A stretch of 64,000 nucleotides of DNA from Lentisphaeria bacterium. Lineage in GTDB: Bacteria; Verrucomicrobiota; Lentisphaeria; Victivallales; Victivallaceae. The notes beneath the pieces are model-generated. The model ran no database searches and was not told the origin of the DNA. It was given only the letters and a program-made list of their open reading frames with translations. Both the position numbers and the translations under genes were made by a program. The stretch covers positions 38,019 through 102,018 of the forward strand of contig JALEMG010000033.1 of the NCBI GenBank assembly GCA_022768375.1. Reading direction: 5' to 3'. Positions within the stretch are counted from its first letter, which is position 1; the number at the start of each line of letters is the position of its first letter. This document shows positions 54,354 through 63,640 of the stretch, piece by piece.

Positions 54354-55112
54354 ATGATCAGCCGGACAATAAGAAAATCGACCGCCGCCGCGTTGTTCGC
54401 GGGGCGGTGTTTCACGCTGATCGAACTGCTCGTCGTCATCGCCATTCTCGCCATTCTCGCCGCACTGCTTCTGCCCGCGCTGAAGCAGTCTGTCGCCAAA
54501 AGCAAGTATATCTCCTGCGTCAACAACCTCAAACAGATCTCCCAGGGTTACGCCATGTACCTCGGCGACTTCGACAATGTTCCGTCGGGCCGGGTACTGG
54601 GCAGGAACACCACCGCCTGTTTCCGGATGCATTGGGGCTACGACGGCGGGACGGGGCCGGAGATCTACGGTCTGCCTTCCGCGCTGTATCCCTACACCGG
54701 GCAAAGCGCCCTCATCTGGCGATGCCCGGCCGCCGACCCGCGGATCAACGTTACTTACTGGTCCAACAACAACCAACTCAATTCGCTGGCGGTCGGGAAC
54801 ACCTCGACCCTCGACAACGGCCGCACCACTCAGGTCGCCGTCAAAAATCTCAGCCGGCGCAGCATCGGAAGCCTCGTCATCATCGCCGAAAACAACTATA
54901 AACTCGGCTTTTTCAAGACCGGGAAATACAAGGATCAGGATGCCGACCCCACCCTTCCCGTGGAACAGCGTATGTACGCTCACAGCATGGGGGCAATGCG
55001 GGGCTGGAGCGGGGCCCAGACCGGTCTTTATATGACCGCCGACGGCACCGTCATACTTGCCGGACCGTGGGCTCAATGGAAGTACGGGCAATACAACGGG
55101 TGCCTTTTTTGA
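54354..55112 (+). CDS. Type II/IV-secretion pseudopilin-like protein (DUF1559-like)
   Basis: A 252-residue protein with a prepilin N-terminus: a short basic leader, then [18 protein letters not shown] with the conserved Glu5 of the mature pilin and a hydrophobic helix to LLLPALKQ. Cleavage by prepilin peptidase is expected. The remainder ([45 protein letters not shown] near the end) is like the G-type pseudopilins that PVC genomes hold in large numbers, many with extracellular-enzyme genes. No assembly genes lie nearby. GGGAG precedes the ATG. It shares its upstream region with the next gene. Confidence 0.85.
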   Translation: MISRTIRKSTAAALFAGRCFTLIELLVVIAILAILAALLLPALKQSVAKSKYISCVNNLKQISQGYAMYLGDFDNVPSGRVLGRNTTACFRMHWGYDGGTGPEIYGLPSALYPYTGQSALIWRCPAADPRINVTYWSNNNQLNSLAVGNTSTLDNGRTTQVAVKNLSRRSIGSLVIIAENNYKLGFFKTGKYKDQDADPTLPVEQRMYAHSMGAMRGWSGAQTGLYMTADGTVILAGPWAQWKYGQYNGCLF

Positions 55113-55145
55113 AGTAGCAACATCGACAGGGAGGAACTGAATCAG

Positions 55146-55194
55146 GAACTTTTAACCGCCCCCGCGCCGGGACGCGCTTCGGTTTTGACGGTCT
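55146..55194. repeat. Upstream element shared by pseudopilin and passenger genes, copy 2
   Basis: GAACTTT at 55146-55152 and the 25-base segment 55170-55194 match copy 1 at 54186-54239. It ends 62 bases before the -35 of the passenger-protein promoter. The near-equal spacing and related promoters (TTGAAAATTT in both) suggest one control protein for both genes, or a duplicated upstream region. Confidence 0.65.
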
Positions 55195-55256
55195 CATCAC
55201 CGCGGCGTCACGGGTCGTTCGCTGATGCGGCGATTTCGCGGTTCGGGGCAAGTCGT

Positions 55257-55285
55257 TTGAAAATTTAATCAGACTGAACTAAGTA
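55257..55285 (+). promoter_or_regulatory. Promoter of the passenger-repeat gene
   Basis: TTGAAA (55257-55262) and TAAGTA (55280-55285), spacer 17; the -10 is weak, as in an activated promoter. Confidence 0.6.
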
Positions 55286-55338
55286 GCAGCGTGTGGATAA
55301 CGGAAAACAAGCGCGGAAAACGCGCGGAAAGGAAATCC

Positions 55339-58197
55339 ATGGAAAACACGACCAACCAAATTCTGGACGGCGGCGTCCAGATCGTCCCCCCGGCGCTGCC
55401 GGAGCTGCAGACGGTCTATCTGGACTTCGACGGGGAAGTCACCAGTTACAACGGCGAGATCGCGCAATTCGACGTCAACGTCAAGGATTCCGGCTTGACC
55501 GCCGGGCAGATCGCCGAGGTGATCGACGCCCTCAACGCCGAATACGCGGGCCGGGGCGTTGACTTCGTCTCCGAGCGTCCGTCCGCAGGAGAGTACTCCA
55601 CGGTATTCGTCGGAAAAAGCCGCGAGATCGGCTTCTCCGGACTGGCCGAGACCATCGACGCGGGCAACGTCAACCGGAGCGACAACGCTTTCGTCAACCT
55701 CGACGTTTCCGCCCCCATCGACGAGATCGTCGCCACCATCAGCCACGAAGTCGGACACATCGTCTTCGGCGAAACTCACGCCGGGGAAGGTCTGGCGGCC
55801 TACGCCGGACCGCAATACATCAAAGTGAACAGCGGCGAAGCCGTAGACGGCGTTACCGCCGGAAGCAACCAGATCCTGCAGGTTTTCGCCGGCGGCACCG
55901 CCACCAACGTCACCATCGAATCCGACGGCTCGCTCTATCTCTACGTCGCTTCCGACACTGTGGTGAACGGCACGTCGAAAGGCATCGACGACGATGATCA
56001 GGAAACCAGTGTTCCTTTCAGTATCGTCAATGGCGTGCTCGACAGTTACACTCACGATCCGGCGGAGAAGGCGGCGTGGTTGAGAGCCTGTCCCGGCGGA
56101 ACGATAACCAATGTAACATTGCCCACTTCGGGAGTCAAACTCGCGGTCGACGGCGGGGTGGTCAGCGGCGCATACATTGCTTCGGGAGCGCAGTTTACCT
56201 TCTCCAGTGGTCTGGCAAAGGATGTGGTTTTGGAAGCAGGGGCCCAGTTCAGCCTTCAGTTTTGGAATGAAGCCTCCAATCTCGTCAATGTGACCTCCGC
56301 CGGAAAGCAGATCAAAATGACGGACGGGGTGCTTGAGGATTTTGAAAGCACGGAAGGCGTGTTCGGCACGTATATGATGGAAGACGGTGCGATCATGTCC
56401 GATTGCACACTTCACGGCTCGGCGTATGTACAGATGCGCGGCGGCACCGCGGTCAATACGGTTCTGACCGCCAATCACGGAAAAACCGGCCTCGCCCGCG
56501 CCCGGGTTTCCGCCGGATACAGCACATTGCACTCTCCGCTCATGTACGGCACCACAATCGGCGACGCCGGCTGGGTCGGCGCCGTCTACGATGCAAGATT
56601 GAGCAATACCACCATCCTCAGCGGCGGCGCGGCGGATATCGGCTCCGCCGGGAAAACTCATTCCGTGACGCTGACCGACACTTATGTGAGTTCCGGCGGC
56701 CTGGTCAATGTGTATTCCGGCGCGTATATCACCGGAGAACTGCACGTCGAAAGCGGTGCGACCGTGAAGATCAATGCGGCGTGCACCGTCAATTTCGACG
56801 TCACCGACCGGGCAACGACGGATGACGCGCCGATACAGGGTTTCGGGTACATCACCGGTACGGACAAGGCGGCCTACACGCTGACGTACCGCGAACTGGC
56901 CGACGCCGGGAATTACAAACTGGCCGACACCGCCGACTTCGCTTATACCGTGAACGCCACATCCGACGCGGGACGGGCGGACAGCGGGATCGCCGTCGGC
57001 GACACTTTCGGAGCCAACGACTACAAGACCTATTCCCTCGCGGTGAGCGACGGCAATCTCTGTCTGGTGGTCGCGGACAAGGAGTATACGGCGGTCAGCG
57101 AGGCCGCGCTGGATGAAAAGGGTTACTTCACCGGCGGCACGCTGAATCTGATGACCGGCGGCACGGTTGCCGGCTGTCTCGTGGGCACCGGCAATGCGGA
57201 CGGCGACGTCAAAACCACCATCGCCGGCGGCGAGGTGGTCCTGCCGGTCATCGGCGGCGCCAAAGTCGCGGCGGGCAGTCAGGCCGCGCTGGGTGACGTC
57301 ACGCTGGTCGTCGCGGGCGGCGACCTCAAGGGCGGTCCGGAAAACGGCGGACAACTCTACACCGCCGGTTACGCCTATGGCGCGGATCCCGGCGCGACCG
57401 ATACGGCAGTCACCCTGTCGGTGACGAAATCGGAACTGAAACTCTCCGGCGGCAGTATCGCGGCCGAGAACCTTTTCGCCGGGGCGCACGCCCGCAAAGG
57501 CGCGTGGACTAAAGTCGACGCCACCGCCATTACCGTCACCGATGGAACATATCACCGCATCTACGGCGGCGGCTGGGCGGAACGGAACGGCAGGAGCGAA
57601 GTAACCGCGGCGACGATCACCGTCACCGGCGGGACCGTGGATCGGATCTACGCGGGCGGAGCGAACGCTCCGGAAGGTACGACTTTGACCGGCGGTGCGA
57701 CCATCACCGTGGGCGGCAGCGCCGACGTGGACTTCGTCTTCCTCGCGGGCAAGAATGCCTGCTGCACCGTGACCGGCGATGTTGAACTTACCCTGAGCGG
57801 CGATGCCAAGAGTCTGACCCGCATCTCCGGACGCAACGGCTGCGGTTTCGACGGCACGGATGGGGTCACTTCGCTGAACGTCAGGACCGGCGTTACGGTG
57901 AACTATCTGGATTACGTCGATCGGATCAATCTGGCGCAGGGCAATGAACTGGCGGTCACCGATCTGGCCTTGTTCGACGGTTCCGCCGACACGTTGGTGA
58001 ATTTCGAGTTGGACGGCGCGGTCGGAGCCGGGGGCTGGACTGCGTTGAGCGGTGCGGCCTGTGGTGCGTTCCTGAACGCCGCGTTCGCGGTGAATGGCTC
58101 CGTGGTCGAGTGGAATGGCGGACAACTGGGCGACACCTCTTACGCCATGACCTTCGACAGTACGGAAAAGAAATTCATTATCAGCAATCTGGCATAA
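55339..58197 (+). CDS. Metalloprotease-like protein with passenger-type repeats
   Basis: A 952-residue protein. Residues 20-150 look like a metalloprotease: VYLDFDGEVTSYNGE, STVFVGKSREIGFSGLA, and ISHEVGHIVFGETH (136-147), an HExxH site with a third His one residue later than in metzincins. From about 165 to the end run beta-solenoid repeats of the strand-loop-strand/AIDA kind (GGTATNVTIESDGSLYLYV; GGTVDRIYAGGANAPEG), as in Lentisphaerota surface proteins. I see no signal peptide and no autotransporter barrel, so export is unexplained. ATG 55339 has AAAGGAA upstream; a GTG at 55291 is less likely. The downstream peptide gene shares the transcript. Confidence 0.8.
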   Translation: MENTTNQILDGGVQIVPPALPELQTVYLDFDGEVTSYNGEIAQFDVNVKDSGLTAGQIAEVIDALNAEYAGRGVDFVSERPSAGEYSTVFVGKSREIGFSGLAETIDAGNVNRSDNAFVNLDVSAPIDEIVATISHEVGHIVFGETHAGEGLAAYAGPQYIKVNSGEAVDGVTAGSNQILQVFAGGTATNVTIESDGSLYLYVASDTVVNGTSKGIDDDDQETSVPFSIVNGVLDSYTHDPAEKAAWLRACPGGTITNVTLPTSGVKLAVDGGVVSGAYIASGAQFTFSSGLAKDVVLEAGAQFSLQFWNEASNLVNVTSAGKQIKMTDGVLEDFESTEGVFGTYMMEDGAIMSDCTLHGSAYVQMRGGTAVNTVLTANHGKTGLARARVSAGYSTLHSPLMYGTTIGDAGWVGAVYDARLSNTTILSGGAADIGSAGKTHSVTLTDTYVSSGGLVNVYSGAYITGELHVESGATVKINAACTVNFDVTDRATTDDAPIQGFGYITGTDKAAYTLTYRELADAGNYKLADTADFAYTVNATSDAGRADSGIAVGDTFGANDYKTYSLAVSDGNLCLVVADKEYTAVSEAALDEKGYFTGGTLNLMTGGTVAGCLVGTGNADGDVKTTIAGGEVVLPVIGGAKVAAGSQAALGDVTLVVAGGDLKGGPENGGQLYTAGYAYGADPGATDTAVTLSVTKSELKLSGGSIAAENLFAGAHARKGAWTKVDATAITVTDGTYHRIYGGGWAERNGRSEVTAATITVTGGTVDRIYAGGANAPEGTTLTGGATITVGGSADVDFVFLAGKNACCTVTGDVELTLSGDAKSLTRISGRNGCGFDGTDGVTSLNVRTGVTVNYLDYVDRINLAQGNELAVTDLALFDGSADTLVNFELDGAVGAGGWTALSGAACGAFLNAAFAVNGSVVEWNGGQLGDTSYAMTFDSTEKKFIISNLA

Positions 58198-58209
58198 GGA
58201 GAGTTCATC

Positions 58210-58329
58210 ATGAAAATCAACTACGAGAATCCGGAACTTACGGAAGCGAAGTTCGGCAGGTTCGTGCAGGGTGCATCCGCCATCCCCGGCGGCGACAGCG
58301 GCGCCGATCCCAGCACCGGCGACTACTGA
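58210..58329 (+). CDS. 39-residue peptide after the passenger gene
   Basis: A short gene with AAGGAG at 58197-58202, seven bases before the ATG, 12 bases after the passenger-protein stop, and a terminator 20 bases after its own stop. The peptide starts MKINYENPELTEAKFGRF and ends GGDSGADPSTGDY: a basic to acidic N-terminal half, then a Gly/Asp/Ser-rich end after IPGG. It has the look of a leader-plus-core peptide (as in the small YExPE-type peptides of gut bacteria and some RiPP precursors), but no maturation enzyme is nearby. Function unknown; the gene is well supported by its signals. Confidence 0.6.
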   Translation: MKINYENPELTEAKFGRFVQGASAIPGGDSGADPSTGDY

Positions 58330-58349
58330 GCCGTCCATTCGAAACGATC

Positions 58350-58383
58350 CGCCCCGATGGTTCATCCCATCGGGGCGTTTCTT
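58350..58383 (+). terminator. Rho-independent terminator
   Basis: CGCCCCGATGG (58350-58360) pairs with CCATCGGGGCG (58367-58377), 11 base pairs, followed by TTTCTT. It ends the passenger/peptide unit. From 58384 to 58625 I see no gene. Confidence 0.88.
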
Positions 58384-58625
58384 CCGTCGGGAGACATCCC
58401 CCTCCGGCAGGACTCAATGTCCTGCGTCCGGGGTCTCTTTCGGCGGCCTGCCGTCGTTGGGAGCCCATGCAACGTCCGCTGTCCGCAAACGGTGTGTCCG
58501 CGTACTCAATACGTTCCCCCGCTTTTTTTCAGCGCGTCGGGAGCGCGGACAAGGGCAGCGCGGTCGGCATCGTCATCCGCCGCCGCCTGCGGGACCAACG
58601 GAAATTCGGCTCGGAATACCCCCCG

Positions 58626-60770
58626 TTACCGGGCTGCGTCCCGCCAGCGGATGACAGCCGGTTCGTAGGGGGTGAATATCCTTGTCCCGGCTGGCGTTTT
58701 CAGGACATTCTCGTTATCAAGGAGATTGACCGCCACCAGCATGATTTCACCATCCGCCAGACGCACGGCACGGCCGGTGAATCCCCCGGGCAGCGGATAG
58801 GCGAGAGTTTCTCCGCCGATGAATTGAGGATAAAAACCGGCGATCTCCCGGGTGATCCCGCATAAGAAAGACCACATCCGGGTGCGTTCCGCGGGGATGT
58901 TGCCGTGTCCGGTATGAATGATGTTTCCCGCACATCCGGCGAGCAGGGAAAGATAAATTCCCGCCCGCAACTCCTCCGGCGTCCGCCGGCGGCCGTCGGG
59001 GATGCTGCCTCCCAGCCAGAAGATCGTCGGTTTATCGGGAACGGTACTGCGCAGGCGGTAAAGCGCTCCGCGGAGGTGGCGCATCATATCGTCTTCGGCG
59101 AAACTGGCCGTCCAGTCGGAAAACTCCAGTACGTCGGCGGCCTGCGCATATTCCGCCAACTGCGACTGACTGTCCAGGTGGATCGAGGTCAGGATGTCCG
59201 GGGCCAGACGTTTCGCCGTTTTGCCCAGTTCGCGGTACCATCCGGGCTGATCGGAACACGGCTTCATGCTCTCCTGCGACTCTCCGAAGTAGAGCGCCAG
59301 TCCGGCCTCGTATTCCAGGCGGTACATCCGGTCGGGGCAAACGCGGAGTTCCCGAAAAAAGTTCTCGAAGTCCGCTTCCTGCCGTTTGCGTTCGTGCAGC
59401 AGCCGACTCAGGTGCGTGACCCGGATGATGCGGCCGCCCGGTACCGAACCGAGTTTTACCGCGCCCCGGGCCAGCCCCCGATGCTGACCGTATGTGAATT
59501 CCGGGGCAAACGGGAAACATCCGGCATCGGGTTCTTCCGCAAGTCCCAACAGATAGAAGGGTTGACCTCCGCGGCGGAAACCCCGGGCGCCGCAGGTCAG
59601 TTTCCCCTCCGGCAGCGGCAGCGGGAGCGGTTTGCCGCACCGGACGATCGACCGGGTCGTCCGGCTCGCACCGTCGTCATACTCAAGGATGTAATTGCCC
59701 GGCGGCAATCCTTTCATGTCCAGCACGGAAGACCCATCTGTCACGGCGCTTCGCCGCACCTCATTGCCGGCGGCATCCAACAATCGGAGGATGCCGTTTT
59801 TGCCGTTGATCCGGCAGGAGACCCGGTCGTCGGGACAGTAGAACTGATCCGGCAGCAGCGGGTCCGTCACCTCCGACCGGATCGAGGAACGCAGTTCCAC
59901 GTGCCGACCGGCGGGAGAGCACAGTTTCAGCGTGATCATCCCGTCGCTCTTGAGACGGTGAAAACGCGGCGGCCGGCGCGGCCGGAAGGTCAGCAATCCG
60001 GGAGACGGGGAGCCCGGGATCCAACTCGTCCCATCGCTTTGTGCATCAAGGCTCCACGCCGAGTTTCCGGCCAGATGCAGACGAAGTTCCGCGTCGGACA
60101 TCTCCACTTCCCGGATCGGGACGAAAGGTACGCTTTGCCGTTCGCGCCCGAAGATCAGCGCCCCCATCGTGCTGATGTCATGATAACTGCCGGAATGATT
60201 CCAACTCGACCAGACCGTCTCTCCGCCGACCGCGGCGCTCAGCCGACAGAAGTTGATCCTCCATACCGTACCCGCCGCCGGACGGTCCTGTCCCAGTGCG
60301 GCAAAGGGAATGCGGTACTCGCTGTCCCAACTGTCAGTGCCCGAAGATGCGGTGATCCGTATGCCTTCCGCGGTCCACGAACTATCCCGCCGTCTGGCCC
60401 GGTAGAGCCGATTGTCGGGGGTGACGGCGAAGTGGTAATAGACCCGCTGCTCCGTTCCCGGGACGATCAGCAACTCCGTGTGTTCTCCCGCGAACAGCGA
60501 GAGCGGTTCCGCCGCATTGCCGGCACAGCGTCTGGATTCTCCGCGCGGAAAAAAAGCCCGGATCGCCACGATCAATTCCCTGTCGGTGCATTTCACCGTT
60601 ACCGTACTCTGGTTTCTCACCCATCTTCCATCCAGGCCGTAAAACATCCCGCTGCCCTCGGCGGAGGTGCGGATGACCCGTTCGGCGTCGGGCGGGGCGT
60701 CCCCCCCGTCGGACGGGGCGATGCCGAGCGTCAGTGCGGAAAGAAGCAAAATGCGGGCCGGATTTTTCAT
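58626..60770 (-). CDS. Secreted CBM9-like/TIM-barrel protein
   Basis: A 714-residue protein with a signal peptide (ARILLLSALTLGIAPSDG). Residues 30-220 look like a carbohydrate-binding family 9-type sandwich (DSEYRIPFAALGQDR; WRINFCRLSAAVGGETVWSSW), then Ig-like strands, and residues 400-690 resemble a glycoside-hydrolase-like TIM barrel (AGLALYFGESQESMKPCSDQ; DILTSIHLDSQSQ; PTIFWLGGSIPDGR), of a kind with no named family that I can give. It is likely periplasmic or on the surface and acts on carbohydrate. An AraC gene follows downstream on the same strand orientation upstream of a glycosidase. Its promoter is at 60821-60848. Confidence 0.7.
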   Translation of the reverse strand: MKNPARILLLSALTLGIAPSDGGDAPPDAERVIRTSAEGSGMFYGLDGRWVRNQSTVTVKCTDRELIVAIRAFFPRGESRRCAGNAAEPLSLFAGEHTELLIVPGTEQRVYYHFAVTPDNRLYRARRRDSSWTAEGIRITASSGTDSWDSEYRIPFAALGQDRPAAGTVWRINFCRLSAAVGGETVWSSWNHSGSYHDISTMGALIFGRERQSVPFVPIREVEMSDAELRLHLAGNSAWSLDAQSDGTSWIPGSPSPGLLTFRPRRPPRFHRLKSDGMITLKLCSPAGRHVELRSSIRSEVTDPLLPDQFYCPDDRVSCRINGKNGILRLLDAAGNEVRRSAVTDGSSVLDMKGLPPGNYILEYDDGASRTTRSIVRCGKPLPLPLPEGKLTCGARGFRRGGQPFYLLGLAEEPDAGCFPFAPEFTYGQHRGLARGAVKLGSVPGGRIIRVTHLSRLLHERKRQEADFENFFRELRVCPDRMYRLEYEAGLALYFGESQESMKPCSDQPGWYRELGKTAKRLAPDILTSIHLDSQSQLAEYAQAADVLEFSDWTASFAEDDMMRHLRGALYRLRSTVPDKPTIFWLGGSIPDGRRRTPEELRAGIYLSLLAGCAGNIIHTGHGNIPAERTRMWSFLCGITREIAGFYPQFIGGETLAYPLPGGFTGRAVRLADGEIMLVAVNLLDNENVLKTPAGTRIFTPYEPAVIRWRDAAR

Positions 60771-60820
60771 GATCGATCCTCCTTGTCAACGTGTCGTGTC
60801 CAACGGTCATTTCCCGCGAA

Positions 60821-60848
60821 AACATAGCACGAAGGGCGCATTTTGCAA
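60821..60848 (-). promoter_or_regulatory. Promoter of the CBM9-like gene
   Basis: Minus-strand TTGCAA (60843-60848) and TATGTT (60821-60826), spacer 16, with a TG before the -10. Confidence 0.6.
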
Positions 60849-60904
60849 ACCGGGAGCGTTTTTTTTGCCGGGAAAAAGATGTTAAATTTTATCAGGAGAA
60901 CGGG

Positions 60905-61879
60905 TCAAAGGAGAGAGGATATCTCCCCGTTCCGTTCCACCGCCAGGGAACGATCGGAGCGGCCGGAGGACGTGTCCGGATTATCGTTGGATGACACGAT
61001 GCGGCGGAATTCGGTCGGAGAGACCCCGCACCGTGAACGGAAGACCCGCGAGAAGTACATCTGGTTGTCATAGCCGCACATGGAGGCGATCTCCTTGACG
61101 GAAAATTCGGATCCCGGCAGCAGCCGTTTCGCATACTGGATCCGCAGTTGGGTGAGATATTCCGCCGGGGTCAGGCCGATGTGACGGCGGAACATGCTGA
61201 AAAGCGAACTTTGGCTGATGTTGTATTTTTTTGCGATGTTTTCCATGCGGATCCGATCGCACAGATGGGATTTGAACAGGGAGACGATCTCCCGGAGCAA
61301 AGGCGGGATACGGCTGCGATACCGGATCTCGGATGATATCATCAGCAGCAGTCGGTAGCCCTCCGCGGCGATATCCGTCAGTTGATCGGGATGACTTTGG
61401 GCCGCCATCCGGGAGATCAGGTCGTACTTCTCAAAGAAGGGCTGGGGATAGTTCAGCCTGAGGTAATCGACTTTGTGCAGGTGCAGATCGGTCAATATTT
61501 CGTTGAGCAACGAGCCGTTGAAGCCCACGCAACTGACCTTTGCCAGCGGTGAAACGCACTCCAGACGGTTGTTCGAATGCATGTGCATGACGAAAATATC
61601 TCCGGGCCGGCAGCGGTAGACCGTGCCGCCGGTTTCGTAGACGATCTCTCCCTCGTTGACCAGTTCAAAGGAGCAGACGTCGCAGTTTGCTCTCCGGCGG
61701 GAAACTCCGGCGCTCATCAGATCAAAACCGCAGTTGGTGACGCAGAGCGGAGTCCGCTGATTTTCAAACGGTTCCGGCAGGACGACGAAGTGATGCGACG
61801 GATAGCGGCCGATGTTGACGCCGACCAGTTTGCTGTCGCCGCGGGAGTAGTCGATGAGTTTTTTTTCGTTGTGTTGCAT
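60905..61879 (-). CDS. AraC-family transcription regulator (glycosidase-linked)
   Basis: A 324-residue regulator. The N-terminal half is a cupin-type sensing domain (YETGGTVYRCRPGDIFVMHMHSNN). The C-terminal helix-turn-helix pair is NIAKKYNISQSSLFSMFRRH and VKEIASMCGYDNQMYFSRVF, followed by PTEFRR. About 45 residues beyond form a basic disordered tail. It is divergent from the six-hairpin glycosidase, with 133 bases between starts, so it probably regulates it; the CBM9-like gene is on its other side. The region in between is AT-rich, with overlapping promoter-like words for both directions. Confidence 0.88.
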   Translation of the reverse strand: MQHNEKKLIDYSRGDSKLVGVNIGRYPSHHFVVLPEPFENQRTPLCVTNCGFDLMSAGVSRRRANCDVCSFELVNEGEIVYETGGTVYRCRPGDIFVMHMHSNNRLECVSPLAKVSCVGFNGSLLNEILTDLHLHKVDYLRLNYPQPFFEKYDLISRMAAQSHPDQLTDIAAEGYRLLLMISSEIRYRSRIPPLLREIVSLFKSHLCDRIRMENIAKKYNISQSSLFSMFRRHIGLTPAEYLTQLRIQYAKRLLPGSEFSVKEIASMCGYDNQMYFSRVFRSRCGVSPTEFRRIVSSNDNPDTSSGRSDRSLAVERNGEISSLL

Positions 61880-61944
61880 TAATACAGGATTTTTAATGTA
61901 TTTTGCAAGATTTTATATATAATGACCCGACCCAAGTGCTGACT

Positions 61945-61972
61945 TTGACCGATTTTTCTGATACAATATACA
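61945..61972 (+). promoter_or_regulatory. Promoter of the glycosidase gene
   Basis: TTGACC (61945-61950) and TATACA (61967-61972), spacer 16, 40 bases before the ATG. Confidence 0.65.
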
Positions 61973-62012
61973 GCGTTCAAACACTGATATCAACTGTCAT
62001 GGGGATCAAAGA

Positions 62013-63620
62013 ATGCAGAAAATAAAATATCCGTCGGTTTACTGCGCCGATCAACTGCTGACCTTTTCGGGACTGGACGGCCGGACCGATTACGCCACGA
62101 TGCTGACACTGGTGTCCCGGGCCGAACGCTTCTCGTACTGTGCGGTGCTGCCGCACTGCGGCGGTACCGTCCGGCTGCCGGATACGGGGGCGGCGGTGGT
62201 GATCGGCAACGATTTCGCCGATTTCGGTTCTTCCCGGATGCTGTTGGCCGACGCGTGGAATTTGCTGATCGTCGGCGACGCCGGGATAGAAGGCTTCGAC
62301 CCGTCCCGCTACACGGTGATCAGGAAACCGGGCCGCGCCCTCGTCGGGGTCAACGGATACTGCCGCCCCGAACTGCTCGATGCCGACGGCGATGCGCTGT
62401 ATCGTGAAAAAGAGCGGGAGTTCGAGGCTCTGCGGTCTTACCCGGTGGAAACGGACGACGCCGACACGAGGGAAGCGGCGGCACGGGCATGGGAAGTGCT
62501 GCGGGCCTGCATCTACACGCCGGAAGAAAAGTTCGTCGGATTCTGGGCGACGCCGGATCGCTGGCCGCATCGCGCCTGCTGGATCATGGATTCGGTTTAT
62601 CAGTCGATCGGCATGCGTCACATCCTGCCGGACGTGGCACAGGATATGGTATGCGCACTGTTTGATCACCAGCAGCCGGATGGCCGGGTCCCGATGACCG
62701 CCTCGCCGCAGGGCGTGCTGCGGGCGCAGATACAGCAGCCGGTCATTGCCATGGGGGTAAAGGCAACGGGGATCCGCGGTCCGCGGCTGCGGACGATCTA
62801 TCCGAAACTGGCGGCGTATCTGGAATGGATATTCCGACACCGCGATCAGGATGGCGACGGGATGCTGGAATGGCTGATGGGCGGCGGTTATCCGGTCTGT
62901 CCGTGCGGGGAAAGCGGGATGGACAACTCCCCCCGCTTCGACGAGCGCAATCCGCTTGCGGCGGTGGACATCAACTGTCTGGTTTCCCGGGAGTGTGAGA
63001 TCATGGCCGAATTTGCCGCCGAACTCGGATTGTCCCGGGATGAGCAGCGGTTGTGGAACGACCGGCATCAGAACCTCAACCGCCTGATCGAAACGTACCT
63101 GTGGAATGAGGAGTTGGGCATTTACTGCGATATGGATATCGCGGAAGAACGGCTGCTCCCGGTGTCCGCGGTTTCCGGATTCCTGCCTCTGATCTGCGGC
63201 GCCGCCTCGTTGAAGCGGGCCGCCCGGATGGTGGAATTGATCAACGACCCGGCGGCGTTCGGCAGTCCCTATCCGCTGCCGAGCGTCAGTCTGTCCGATC
63301 CGAAATTCCAAATGGATATGTGGCGGGGGCCCGTCTGGTATATTTTCAATTATCATGTCGCGGAGGGGCTGGAACGCTACGGCTACCGTGCCGACGCCGA
63401 AAGGATCCGTCGTAAAACGGTCGAGATCAGTATTCGGAATTGCCGGGAATACGGCGGCTTTTTCGAGTTCTACGATCCTTACGGAGAGATACCTCCGGGC
63501 AGGATCGACCGCAAAGGTCCGAACAAGCAGGATTTGGGTGGTTATCATCATGCCGTTCACGATTACGGATGGAGCGCGTCCGTTTTCCTCGACATGCTGT
63601 ATAAGACTGCCGGCAGGTGA
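62013..63620 (+). CDS. Six-hairpin glycosidase (GH63/GH37-like)
   Basis: A 535-residue cytosolic enzyme of the (alpha/alpha)6-barrel glycosidases (trehalase/glucosidase I/mannosylglycerate hydrolase group). Family features: CWIMDSVYQSIG at about 190, DGRVPMTASP, the catalytic-site CGESGMDNSPRFDE at about 305, MWRGPVWYIFNYHVAEGL near 440 and EFYDPYGE near 490, with a final Asp/Glu-containing GGYHHAVHDYGWSASVFLDM. The acid and base residues (Asp in SGMDNSP, Glu in FFEFYDP) are present. No signal peptide. It precedes a cupin gene by 20 bases, so both probably belong to one sugar-degradation unit under the AraC regulator. Confidence 0.85.
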   Translation: MQKIKYPSVYCADQLLTFSGLDGRTDYATMLTLVSRAERFSYCAVLPHCGGTVRLPDTGAAVVIGNDFADFGSSRMLLADAWNLLIVGDAGIEGFDPSRYTVIRKPGRALVGVNGYCRPELLDADGDALYREKEREFEALRSYPVETDDADTREAAARAWEVLRACIYTPEEKFVGFWATPDRWPHRACWIMDSVYQSIGMRHILPDVAQDMVCALFDHQQPDGRVPMTASPQGVLRAQIQQPVIAMGVKATGIRGPRLRTIYPKLAAYLEWIFRHRDQDGDGMLEWLMGGGYPVCPCGESGMDNSPRFDERNPLAAVDINCLVSRECEIMAEFAAELGLSRDEQRLWNDRHQNLNRLIETYLWNEELGIYCDMDIAEERLLPVSAVSGFLPLICGAASLKRAARMVELINDPAAFGSPYPLPSVSLSDPKFQMDMWRGPVWYIFNYHVAEGLERYGYRADAERIRRKTVEISIRNCREYGGFFEFYDPYGEIPPGRIDRKGPNKQDLGGYHHAVHDYGWSASVFLDMLYKTAGR

Positions 63621-63640
63621 TCAGAAAGGAGAATCGCACC

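Noticed and set aside
58384..58625. Open frames between the terminator and the CBM9-like gene
   Set aside because: Compositions rich in Arg, Ser and Pro, no ribosome-binding site, and they extend into or oppose neighbouring genes.
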